This document shows positions 36,801-47,634 of a stretch of DNA of 64,000 bases, one piece after another. The translations under genes were made by a program, and so were the position numbers. The stretch's first letter is position 1. Every line of letters starts with the position of its first letter. The DNA is from Gnetum montanum. Taxonomy: Eukaryota; Streptophyta; Gnetopsida; Gnetales; Gnetaceae. The notes beneath the pieces are model-generated. The model searched no databases. It was given only the letters and a program-made list of their open reading frames with translations, and was not told the DNA's origin. The stretch spans positions 785,031-849,030 of the forward strand of contig MNCI01014694.1 of NCBI GenBank assembly GCA_015680685.1, in the 5' to 3' direction.

Positions 36801-36930
36801 CATAGGGGAAATTGCTCAAAGATAATTTAAAGCAACTACAAATAAACAAGGATCTAGCTCTTCATAGAGGTGAATGGAAAAAAAGAACTCATGTAGCTAT
36901 CCCTATTTTGTTGGGACAATTCTAGGATGA
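33890..36930 (+). pseudogene. gag and protease relic (element C)
   Basis: The gag N-terminus (HPKFIFILHQDKQM, LEGNIMLSSNRSMLSMLMTT) matches A's gag and is followed by about 2 kb of broken gag. A protease region at 36430-36770 reads FPIIMKRDWLSIIDAKLEIR and DMFLEIYKEKKRVMCITYSD, homologous to B's. An acidic GATGATGATGAT run at about 36929 ends the recognisable part. Reverse transcriptase, integrase and the 3' LTR are absent because a copia fragment begins next. Confidence 0.7.
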
Positions 36931-36944
36931 TGATGATGATGATA

Positions 36945-37600
36945 ATTCAATAAGTACAAAATGCATATTTCTTGGTTATCATTAAAAACCTAGCTTATAT
37001 AAATATTATAATCCTTTTGAAAGAATGGTTTATATGTTAACAAATGATATTTGATGAACAAAAATTTGGCCTTTTACACTTCAATGGAGAGAAAAAAGAA
37101 AAAGAAAATTTTATGGCAATTCAAGAACAATTTTTAGGTCCATCAAGGCTTGAAAAAATGCATCCTCCAAGTCAAATGATTGACCATGACTTTGGAAGAA
37201 GACACACAAGAAGCATGGGAAGATTTCATGTTACATACTTTGCTCTTATTCATGAACCATCAATAGGTGAAGAAGTATTTAAATCTAATGAATGGAGGGT
37301 AGCTATGAAGAATGAAATGGATTCTATTATCAAAAATGAAACTTGACTACTAGTAGACATATCATAGGGTAAGAAAGTAATAGATACAAAATGGATGTTC
37401 AAGACAAAGTTCAACAAAGATGATTCCATTAATGCATTCAAAGCAAGGCTTATACTAAAAAGATAAAAGCAAAGAAGCATGTGAATTATGAAGAAATCTT
37501 TGCACTAATTACAAGGTTCAAAACCGTTAAACTTCTTGATTCTATAGTAGCATATGAAGGAAAACGTAACTTTTGTAGAACATGTCTTGAGTGTTCTTTC
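36945..37600 (+). pseudogene. Ty1/copia pol fragment (integrase end to reverse transcriptase start)
   Basis: The frames read CIFLGYH and LYKYYNPFERMVYM (the F-x-G-Y and Y-N-P segment that ends copia integrase). Then come VFKSNEWRVAMKNEMDSIIK (37270-37340) and GKKVIDTKWMFKTKFNKDDS, followed by FKARL and NYEEIFALITRFKTVKLL (to about 37540), which open the copia reverse transcriptase. It stops before the YVDD box. No LTR of this element is visible. Several stops show it is dead. Confidence 0.85.
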
Positions 37601-38580
37601 AGTTAGAATTTAGTTGTGCATCCCTTGATGCCTCCTATAGTGAAAGTGGTAGTAGTGATAGAATAGGTTGTAAATCTTCAACAAGAGAGGTAGAACTATC
37701 AAACAAAGTATTATCCAACCTTGATCAAATGGTGGAGACCTAAGCTAATTCCCAATGACTATTCAAATTGGTATTTTTTTTTGTGTTCTTGAACAAGATG
37801 TTGAGACAACTGGGTAAAAGGCAAGTATATTTTCCCATAATTTGGGCATTAGTATCATGGCTGAATAACAGTGGTTGCTTGTTCACAGGGGGAGAAATGA
37901 AAGTAGATGGTGGCAGCCCCATCTTTATGAAGATATCCTTGAAGATTTATCTTTCTAAAGGCTTTCCAAATTTCTTTAATAGACCCTTTTGTGTAATGCC
38001 AAGAACCTACAAGAACAAATAGAAGTATCCTATAACTTATTATTAGATATTATTATATAAGCTTTGCACTAAAAAATATATTCCATCAAACAATGGGGTA
38101 AAGCACCATTGAAAAGGCATCATTGAGAAGGCCAAGAGTAGGAGAGGAACCATTAGAAGAGGATGGAGGGCCAAGGAACGTTAATAGACAATAACGTTAT
38201 AAAGGATAGGGCCTTAAACTTAATTTGCCATCCCTGCCATTTGTTTTCGAAATTTCCACAAATTTTTATATCAGGAAATTTCATTCAAGAACGTGTGCTC
38301 CGGCCAGACTTCCTTAAGTTGAACAATGAAGTCGATGTTTATCTTAAGGTTTCAATAAGACATTAATACAATTATAATAAGATTGATAACACCGTGAGCT
38401 TTCCTTTGTATACCCTTTCCCAACTTTACACAAGCATAATCATTATTCCTTACCGTAAAGAACAGGTAACGAAGCTTGATTATTCAAAAAGAGAATAATC
38501 AGCATTTTTATCACTTTCTTCCTGGCAGTGACGTGGATTAGCTGTATCCTAGAAACAAAGTATTATTCTCTTTAGAAAAA
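37601..38580. other. Intergenic sequence upstream of the resistance gene
   Basis: No convincing gene. A short plus-strand frame at 37768-38022 has no recognisable motif and no codon pattern that sets it apart. Confidence 0.5.
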
Positions 38581-38589
38581 GCATTAAAG

Positions 38590-39075
38590 TACAGATCTGG
38601 ATTATTCCAAAGTAGAGAAAATAATTGATGGTTTTGTCGCTTTATTCCAATAGTAACATAAGGTCTAGTTTCACACTACAGAGAATCCAATGTTGCTTTA
38701 AGATTGAAGACTATAGTATTCTGTTCTATTTGATAATCCGTTCATATCATTATTTTTTATTTTTTCCATACTGTTTGCATGGAGAATCTGCAGATGAATT
38801 GGTAGGTAGGAGTGTAGGAAATTTTCACGAGGTTGCACACGAACAATGATGATAATAAAAGATTAAAGGAGAAATCTACACTATTCCAAAGAAGACCACT
38901 ATCGATGGTTTGGTCACTTTATTCCCATAGCGACATAAAATCTGAGAATCCAAAGTTACCTGAGATCGAAGATTAGCATTCATATTCCTTCTTTTCATTC
39001 TGTTTTCAAGGAGAATCTATAGATGAATTGCTACGCAGGGCATTTACATGGAGGTTGAACATAAAGAATGATGAC
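38590..39075. repeat. Direct duplication upstream of the resistance gene
   Basis: The segment at about 38600-38855 recurs in diverged, shorter form at about 38880-39075. Shared words in the same order include TTATTCCAAAG, GATGGTTT-GTC-CTTTATTCC, AGAATCCAA, GGAGAATCT, AGATGAATTG, GAGGTTG and AATGATGA. It ends about 265 bases before the gene's ATG, so it may belong to the promoter. Confidence 0.65.
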
Positions 39076-39339
39076 ATTCCTAGCTTCCACAGCCGGTCTC
39101 TCGATGCCATCATTGAAAATTCACGTTCACACTTTGCTTGCCGCCAAGAAAAGGAATCATCATCCTGGAAATTTCTTGGACATTAAGCTTTTATTACTTT
39201 CGGAATGAATTTAAGACTCTCCATGTGTCTGCAAGCAGAATAAAGCCCTTGACTTCTCAGTTCCTGCCGTTGCATTCTGAAGTTGATTCTTGTCTATCTC
39301 TCTGTTTTGTCTGTAAATTTTTGTTGATCTCTAATAGAG

Positions 39340-41893
39340 ATGGCAGCAGAGATTGGTATAGCCATTGCTGCTGAGCTTTCAAAGGTTGCTGTGTTTGCAG
39401 CCCTTAAAAAGATCCGTGAAGGAGCATCTCTCATTCGTCATTTTGATGATGATCTTCGTCAATTGCAGATCAACCTGAATTCCGTACAAGCTTTTCTCAA
39501 AGATGCTGACAAAGCGTTCCAGAACAGAGACCTGGAGTTCACGAAAATTTGGATCCAAGAAGTTCATGATGTGGCTTTAGAGGCTGAAGACGTCATCGAG
39601 CTAATTGCAGCCAGTACTGCCAGTGACACTCAAGGTTCATCATCATCTTCTTCTCATTTTTTTCCTTTATTTTCCCCAGGATTTATGAATTTGGGGCGTA
39701 GAAAGTCAGATTACTCTTGTCGTCAAATGCGTAGCATGGTCTTAGAAATTCGAAAGATTAATTCCAGACTCCAGAAAATAAAAAAAGACGCCATTAGTAG
39801 TGTACAGACCCTGGTTAGTCAAGAGCACATTGATTTTCCCTTCGATACAGAGGATTTATGGAAACGATCTGAAGTTATTTTCGAAGAGCACGCTTCTGTA
39901 GATATGGAAGCTAAGGTAGATAAAGTTGTTTCTTTGTTCAATAAGCAGAGAGTTGTAGCTGTAGTGGGTATGGGAGGCAGTGGCAAAACAAGACTTCTAC
40001 AACATGTGTATAGGTTAATGAAGTCTAGATTTGGAATATGTATATGGCTCTGTATTTCTCAATCATATAGCATTAAGCAGCTTCAGCTAGATGTGCTGCA
40101 ACGCTTAGGAATCTCAACCCATGGAGGAAGTGTTTCAAGTGTTTCAGTGCTGGAAGCAACTATCTATAATGCCATGAAAGACAAGCAATGTTTTGTGGTG
40201 CTAGATGATGTATGGGGTTTGGGCGACAAGGAGAGAGACCAATATTTAGGTAGTGTGGCTAATAAAATAAGATCCATTGGATTCCCTGAAAATCAGGGAT
40301 GTAAATTCTTGATTTCAACCAGAGATTTTACAGTAGCTAAACAGTTTGGTGCCCAAGTTTATAAGATGCCACTTTTGTCAAAAGATAAAAGCCGTGAACT
40401 TTTCATGAAACACTTGCTTCCTCACTCTCAGATTGGAAACATGGTTATGAGCGAAAATCAAGATAAACTCGTAGGCAAGCTGTTGAAGAAATGTGGGGGA
40501 CTGCCTCTGGCAATCATTGTTNTCAGAAGACGATGGGCTTCGTATGTTGAAGCATCTCAGCAACAGATGTTTGGTGCAGTTGCAGCAACGGCCTCCAAAT
40601 TTAGATGAGCAGTGGTCAACAAGCAGAAATTACTGGGTCACCATTCATGACTTGGTGCATGACCTTGCCGTGATTCTGTACAAGGAAATTGGCGGCATCA
40701 TCTACCAGGGCTCCTCCTCCTCATCGTCATTCTATCAACGTGGAAAAAGAATTCTGAGAATTAGAATAAGCAATCCCATGATGGATGTTTTCGTATGTCC
40801 GTCCTCTGTTCGCCTGCTGTCTTTCGGCAGGGACTGCGGCAGGGACTGTTCCCTCATCGAGAAAAGGACTTTGGCAAATGCACGCGCTCTCCGAATTTTG
40901 CACTTTGACCAAAACTGCCTGACAAGTCTGCCAAAGTGTGTGGGGAAGCTACAGCTTTTGAAATTCCTCGATATAAGCGATACTCGCATACGAATGCTAC
41001 CCAGCTGCATCAGACATTTGAAGCTTCTGCAGTATCTTTACATTAACAGTGATCACGATGTGCCGCCGTGGGTTGGAGAACTGCAGAGCCTCATCCATTT
41101 CTCTAATCTTAGAATGCACGCGACGTGGAAGGAGGTTATCAAGATAATGCCGTCCTTAAAAGTAGTGCATGGTATTTGGATTGAAATCGGCAGGAATGGT
41201 GATGGAAGAGACACAGGCAGCAGCGGCAGGAAGAAAAAGAAGAAGGACAAGATATGGACATGGGATGATGCTTTTGGGCAATTCAGGCAGCTACAGCAGG
41301 TACGGCTTCACGTGTACGATTTTAAGAAAGGTGTTTGCCCTCCTGATAGTCTGGAATGCCTGCTAATCCGTGGACGTTCTCGGTCGATGATGATGCCTCG
41401 AGAATGGGTTCAGCATCTGCAAACACTTGAAGTGCTGAGACTATACGATGTAGAATTTCCAAGAGGCCAAGTGCTGCTCCAAAGGCTCCAAATATTATAC
41501 ATAGAAGGAGGAGAATTCCAAGATTATTCCGAGGACATATGTCAACTTCCCCAGTTGAAGCGTCTCGGACTGTCACTTAACCACAGATGTGAGATGCTGC
41601 CGCTGGAATTCGGAAGAAAGGGCGCATTTCCCAAATTGGAAGTACTTGAATTGAGTCTTCTCTTCAAGTTAAGGACGCTACCTGTACTAAAGGATGGAGC
41701 TATGCCGTGCCTCCGTAAATTGGATATAAGTCACTGTTCGAGCTTGAGAGAAGCAACTAGTGGTTGGAAAGACAAAGCGGCAAATCTTCAAAGCTTGAAC
41801 ATATTTAACGCTGAGCCAGAACTTCAAAGGCAACTTCTTGGCACACGCAACCGTGGTGCCGATTATGAATGCACGGACTTCTATGATTTTTGA
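39340..41893 (+). CDS. CC-NB-ARC-LRR disease-resistance-type protein, broken by an assembly gap
   Basis: An intracellular immune receptor of the CNL class, a family that senses pathogen effectors and triggers defence. The start ATG at 39340 opens an Rx-type coiled coil with an EDVIE motif (about residues 83-87). NB-ARC motifs follow in order: P-loop GMGGSGKT (about 209-216), kinase-2 FVVLDDVW (about 284-291), RNBS-B FLISTRD (about 322-328) and CGGLPLA (about 384-390). At 40522 an N occurs and the frame shifts from +1 to +2. The text resumes with the end of the winged-helix domain, including VTIHDLVHDLA, an MHD motif with Ile for Met. About ten leucine-rich repeats follow (for example LPKCVGKLQLLKFLDISDT) with a Lys-rich insert at 41230-41250. 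The stop is at 41891-41893. About 60-100 residues of ARC1/winged helix are missing at the N. It has one exon in the visible parts and no other stops. It may be intact in the organism. Confidence 0.9.
40522..40522. other. Assembly gap shown as a single N inside the resistance gene
   Basis: The frame changes here, and motifs expected between GLPL and the MHD motif (RNBS-D and most of the winged helix) are absent. So the N stands for a lost stretch rather than one base. Confidence 0.8.
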
Positions 41894-42390
41894 GCGTACT
41901 GCATTTTTTATGCATGCTTGTTATAAAAGTTCTTTGTAGTCAGAGTAAGCGAAAAAAAAACCATATATTTGCATTGCTTAATTCTGTTCATTGCAAGTTG
42001 TAATTCATATGTGTGCTGGGGCGTCAAAATCACGCGAATTTATTGTCTGGCTCCTGTTAGTTGGGTCTTGTACCATTTCAATCTTACTCAGAACAGTGCC
42101 CTTGTGAAAATTAAACAAAAAAAAGCCCTGCAAATTCTAAAACTGTATATTCCTTATGATTGTTATAATCTGTATGCTCGTATTCCCCATCATTGTTATG
42201 GTTTGTATGCTTTTAAACGTATAAAAGTAAGCAAAACTCTGACTGCTTCAAACTCTTATCATTCAATTCATCTTTCCAACATCAAACACTTGTCCATTGA
42301 ATTTGCAAAGAAATAAAAAGAAGATAAAGCCACTTAATGGATGACGTGCACAATTCTAAGTTCAATAGGAAAAGTTGTCCACAAATAATA
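41894..42390 (+). other. Downstream region of the resistance gene
   Basis: Likely 3' untranslated and flanking DNA. A plus-strand frame at 41969-42316 has no recognisable domain, and I do not call it a gene. Confidence 0.5.
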
Positions 42391-42540
42391 GAGGATTTCA
42401 TTCTAAGGATGTTTTCTCCATTTGGATTCAGTTGAGGAATGTCAATGGAGGATTCAATTGTAAAAACGTTTGCTCCTATTGGATTTAGTTGAGAAATGTC
42501 AATGGAGGATTACATTCTAAAAATATTTTTTCCATTTGTG
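42391..42540. repeat. Minisatellite, ~65-bp unit, 2-3 copies
   Basis: Units begin AGGATTTCATTCTAAGGATG and contain TCCATTTGGATTCAGTTGAG and GAATGTCAATGGAGGATT. The second and third copies differ by scattered bases. Confidence 0.75.
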
Positions 42541-42767
42541 TTTGCTATTTTACATGGAAATGAAGGAGTATTTAAGAATACTTAAAATAAATTTAATAAT
42601 CCTGTTATAATTCATAATTCCATTATGTGGACAAAATAAAATAAATCAAACATCAAACCTTCATTGTACTAGAACCAAAGATCATGTTTTATCACTAAGC
42701 CAATGATAAGCCAAACATTGTGTGCAGGGAAATTTAGTTTGCACAATCATTTACAATATTATTTTTT

Positions 42768-43040
42768 GTTAAGGAAAAACAAGGGGAATGTGCTTTTTGT
42801 TAATGGGTACAGTTAAGGAAAAATAATCATTTATAATATTTTCTATTTATTAACAGGTACAGTTAAGGAAAAATAATCATTTATAATATTTTCTATTTGT
42901 TAATGTGTACAGTTAAGGAAAAACAAGGCGAATGTGCTGTTTGATAACAGGTACAGTTAAGGAAAAATAATCATTTATAATATTTTCTATTTGTTAATGG
43001 GTATAGTTAAGGAAAAACAAGGGGAATGCACTGTCTGTTG
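42768..43040. repeat. Compound minisatellite with two alternating unit types
   Basis: Every unit ends CAGTTAAGGAAAAA. Type 1 then has CAAGGGGAATGTGCT, type 2 has TAATCATTTATAATATTTTC. The order read is 1-2-2-1-2-1, with units of about 45-55 bases. Confidence 0.85.
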
Positions 43041-43272
43041 GACTAACTGATGAAAACTCTCAACAAATACTAAGGGGTAGAGTAATTTATTAATCAAATA
43101 AAATTACAAGGCTTCCTTTACAATCCTAGATTGACCACAACCGCTAGGCTCGAAGTCACAGAAATTCACTTTTACAGTACAAACAAAGAGAAAAATACTC
43201 TGCCTTCTCTCAACATAGAGAGTTAAAAGTTACTAAGCTTTTTGAGAGAGAAAAAAAATAGAGCTTTTTTAG

Positions 43273-43307
<35 letters not shown>

Positions 43308-43790
43308 AGAAGTAGAGGAAAAGAACAAAAGAAGAAATTTTAGTTCAAGCACAAGGCCAAAAACCAGAATTATGGAGGTGAGTTAGAGAGCTTCAATTTA
43401 TAGCCAATATTCTTTTTAGTCATTTATTGAGCCATCCTTCAACCCATTTCTAATATGTTGACGAAGCATGTGAAGTAATAAGTAATTGGTAACTATTTCC
43501 AATCCATTGGGAAGAGTAGCTAAAGTAGAAGAAGTTGTATTTGTTACATCTTAGTTTCCATTACTACATTTGGTATGACCTTGAGGTGAGCATTAAAAGC
43601 TTAGCAGAGGAAGAAAAAATCTATCATTTCATTTTTGGTCCTAAAAGTTCCATTACTTCCTACAAAAATAACAAGCTCTACTTGTATTGGAGATAATGGC
43701 TATTTAAGCTTCAACTAACAACTTCTATCTTTTTATTAATGAGGTTTACATTACTTCCATAGCATTACAAACTCTAGCTTTTTCACATAA
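43041..43790. other. Intergenic DNA with a GA microsatellite
   Basis: A (GA)n run of about 29 bases lies at 43276-43304. The surrounding AT-rich sequence could be an LTR fragment of another family, but no edges or partner copy are in the window. Confidence 0.55.
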
Positions 43791-43794
43791 TAGC

Positions 43795-44610
43795 TAATGA
43801 GCAGTGAGGTACCCCTATGCCCAACCATACGAATCACAAAAGTGTTATTCGTGATTCGGTTAAATTCCGTGGACCTATAGTTATCTTGTACACTAATTCC
43901 TCCAGGAAGTAAAACAACGTTGAGAACGTTCGTTGTCTTCTCAACTACACTTGTGAGGCTCAAGGTTATGGTTTAAGTGTAATTGAGGTATATGAATTTT
44001 TATCATTTTTATATGTTATGGATGTAATCACCTACAACAAGAATAAGGGTAGAGTAGATTGAAAACTAATGTCTATTGCTCAGCTAGCCTAACACAAGTA
44101 GCTGCCCCACTTTCCTGAACACATATAGCACTATTGGGTTACCAAACATTAAGCGTTGCTGGGTTACCAAGTATTATATGAATGCTCAAAGTGGTCATGC
44201 TCATGTTAATTAATTATTGGAAATAAATTGCTTAATAAAATGCATTAAAGTAAAGAACAAGAAGGTAAAATGCAATAAAGAAAATATTAAGCTATTCTCA
44301 GTGCTGCAAGGATTGTCAAAAGAGTTCGTTTTATTCTTGTCACACTACTATGCTCAGGTACATTAGTGCTCGAACAAAGAACCATACACACTTTACACTC
44401 CTTCTACGGGCACTCAAAAAATATTCTAGCTCTAGGGAGAAGAAACAGTAAGAGCTTCGCTACCTTACTTGAAAACTGAAAACTGACTAATGAATTCCTT
44501 CCAAAATTAGAGCCCAAACACGGTATTTATAGAATTAGGGTATATACCTCGACATCAGACATCTGATGTTGGATCTAGGTTACAACGTTGCGTACCATGA
44601 TGATTCATCA
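43795..44610 (-). repeat. 3' LTR of element E
   Basis: An 816-bp member of the same family. On the minus strand it begins TGATGAATC and ends CTCATTA. No PBS lies to its left, so this is the outer end of E. Confidence 0.85.
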
Positions 44611-46630
44611 TACCCCCATGACCGAATGAAATCTCATCCTCGAGTGAAAAAAGGGAGGAACAAGTTCTTTACAATATAACATATTGGGTAGGTATGAGAT
44701 TATTGATTGACATGATAGACTAACTTAGGTGAAACCCAAGTGTATGGAATTACAATTTTTACAACAATGGATGTTCATGAAAAAAGGAATGAACACCGTG
44801 GAGAATATTGACATCCAACACCTTTTGGTAGTGGAGAATGAGAAAGAGAGAAGAGATCCTTTGATCACAAATGGTCCTCATTGTGTGGTATTGCTGCATC
44901 ATCCTTGGTGAAGATAGTCTCATTTCCAGTCCATGCTTTCTACTGCAATCACAAAAGGATCATGAATTAGTATGCAATGTGTAACACATAACTATTAACT
45001 GACTTGTCTCGTCGATGGTTACATTCGACTAAGTTATGATTGTGGTAGATTGGTTTCTTTGATAGTGTTAGCGGGGTAAAATAGATAAGTTGTCCATTAA
45101 ATTTGAAAGAGTTCAATATAAGGAAATATTTGAAAAGGGTATAAGAATTCACAATGATAAAAAGAAGAATTCACTGAAAAATATTGTGAAGATGTGTAAA
45201 ATTGGATGTCATTGATGGGATAAACAGAAAGAATTTGTTTGTAAAAATGTCTAAGGGTAAAGAACTTAACTAACCCAACCAAAAGATATGCAAGTGGATC
45301 CTCCCCAAAGTAGGCACAAGCCTTTTATGCCCTTGCATAACTTCAAACTAAAGAGTCAATGGGCTCCGTGGATGATTAATGGTTACAGAAGGCTAAGTAC
45401 AAAAATTCGGAAGTAACTAACTAAGAATTTCGACATATCAAACTAGGACATCAAACCAAAACATGAAACTAGCAGTGAGGTGGAACATGGAAAGCATAGA
45501 TGGATAAGAGAGAAAGGGTGGAATGGAGTTCCTAATTATGGTCACATGAAGTCCTTTGTGGATTTTGTGGTTAAATGACTTGATAGGATCAATCCTTAGT
45601 CCAGACCAAAACCAACCACTTTCAGTGACTTTGCATCAATATTCTAAGACCAATCCATCCCCTGAGACATAAGAGTGTTCACACAAAACAATCACCATTC
45701 CAAATTAGAGAAGAAGTAGGAAGTGAGGAAGGACCTTAGTTAGAGGAGAGGAGTCCCATAACTAGGGCTTGTAGCCCATTTATTTTATCTAAGGGATGTG
45801 CTTTAAATTCCCATTATTTTTTTTTGAAATGGAAATAACACCATGCAAAGACACATGCATTTATTTTGTCCAAGGGGTGTGCTTTGAATCATCATCTTTC
45901 TTTTTCTTGATGAGAACCACACTATGCGAGGACATATGCATTTATTTTTTCCAAGGAATGTGCTTTGAATTCTCATCATTTTTTTTCATTTTTTTATGAG
46001 AACCACACCATGCAAGGACTTATTCAACTTCCTTTATTGATTGACATGCAATGGTAAGAAATTTATGGAAACACACATGCACCCAGGCAAATAAAAAAGC
46101 ACAAAGAATACCAAATCCCCTTGAAGCCACACCTTGTTCAAACTTTTGAATCCTTCCCAATTCTAAAAACTACCAAAGTCACAAATTTATTAAGGCTTTA
46201 TTAATGAAAAAGGGACTACATGTTTCCAAAACAAGGAAAACCATAGAGTGTGCGGATGGCTAGATGTTCTGGACTCACTGCCTGTTACATAAAAAAAATC
46301 ATGTCCTAATTATCCATAATGAAATTCAAAGCTAGAAACCAAACACCAACAATCAAATAACAAAAATAGCACATACCATCATCAAGTAATGCATTACCAA
46401 TGTACTTGGCACTTATTGACAAAACGTTAGAAAATCACACCAAAAAAAAATATAGAAGAAAGTGTAAATTATTTAAGAAATATCAAATGTACTAATGATG
46501 GTGTAAAACAAAAATTAGAAAAGATTAATAACATAAAAAAAAGATGTAAAACAAAGAACATGTAAAACAAAAAGTTGAAAAATGAAAAATGTGTAAAACA
46601 AAAAAAGTTGAAAAACTAAGGAGCTTCTTA
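44611..46630 (-). other. Post-pol region of element E
   Basis: It matches B's 28000-29000 and D's 7920-8090 (TATGCAAGTGGATCCTCCCC near 45286 is shared). A TGTGATTGCAG acceptor-like word near 44950 corresponds to B's 29693. The long post-pol frame itself is deleted. Three diverged copies of a CCATGCAAGGAC-type block lie at 45840-46020. Confidence 0.6.
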
Positions 46631-46639
46631 AATAATTAG

Positions 46640-47629
46640 CATAAGTGGCCATCTCCCCCACAACTAAGTTGAAAGGAGGAGATCCAAAATATGGAGCGTG
46701 GTTGTCCATCTGATGAGGTGCTTGTTGTGTTAGCTGGCATATGCTCATGGAAAGGTTTAATTTGTTGAATTTTGACCAGCTGCTTCTTGTTTAGGCTCTT
46801 AGGTTTATAGATTATCATGGCCCCTAAAGAAAAAGTCTCGTAAATGATGTAAGGTCCTTTTCACAATGTTTGGAACTTAGTTCGTTGAGCTACATGTGTG
46901 GGGTTTTAGTAGAGAACCTTGTCTCTCGATTGAAATTTAACTTTTCTAATTTTTAGGTCATGATGCTTTTTGTTATAAGCCTTGTGTAATTCGTTAGATG
47001 ATAAGGCTACTAATTGATTTTTGTCTAGTAGGTTGAGATTCATTAGTCTTTACTTTTGCGTTAGACTTAAGTCAAGGTCAATGTCACAATCTATTGAAAG
47101 TATACAAAGTTCAGATTGAATAGGAAGTGTTGGTAGCTTGCTGTACACAAGCTCATAGGGAGAGTAGCCTATAGGAAGTTTCTAAGTTGAGTGGTAGGCC
47201 CAAAGGGCATCGTTGAGTTTTGTGCTCCAGTCCTTCCTATACTTGCTAATAGTTCTTATTAGTATTCATGTAATTTCCCTATTAGTAATGTCATCTTGAC
47301 CATTAGCTTGGGGGTGGTAGGGTGTTGTAAGCTTATGTTCAACCCCCAAGTGTTGCATAAGCTTCTAAAAAGTAGTGCTTGTAAAGTGAGTTCCATTGTC
47401 AAAAATTAATGCACATGGCACACAAAATCTGTTTATAACTTTTTGTTGTACAAACTAAGTAGCATTAGAGGATGTACAATCGATGATGGTTGCTGCTTCT
47501 GCCCATCTCATACAATAGTCAACAGTGACTATGATGTACAACTTTCCATTTGACTTGGGTGTGATGGGACCCATGAAATCAATGTCCCAAATGTCGAATG
47601 GTTCTAAAGGTTAAGTCCATTGTTGAGGT
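46640..47629 (-). pseudogene. Integrase relic, C-terminal and core part (element E)
   Basis: It corresponds position by position to unit A's 9800-10790. The minus strand includes the IYKPKSLNKKQLVKIQQIKP tail (46818-46750) and the core around 47420-47600 with a GKLYIIVTVD-like first-Asp strand. Stops throughout. The text stops at the F insertion. Confidence 0.8.
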
Positions 47630-47634
47630 CTCTC

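Noticed and set aside
37044-37346. Considered as a host gene because it is open for 100 codons
   Set aside because: The residues match the copia integrase/reverse transcriptase junction, and the frame breaks right after.
41969-42316. 115-codon plus-strand frame after the resistance gene
   Set aside because: No domain and biased, low-complexity residues. It lies in the likely 3' untranslated and flanking DNA.
42768-43040. Regular repeats considered as a CRISPR array
   Set aside because: The units are contiguous, the 'spacers' are only two recurring sequences, and the context is a plant nucleus.
43276-43304. GA run considered as a GAGA-type promoter element
   Set aside because: No gene starts nearby. 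A simple microsatellite is the plainer reading.
45796-45999. Cys/Phe-rich small plus-strand frame with internal repeats, considered as a small secreted protein
   Set aside because: The repeats are DNA-level copies of a post-pol block in element E. Counterparts in A and B are not open.
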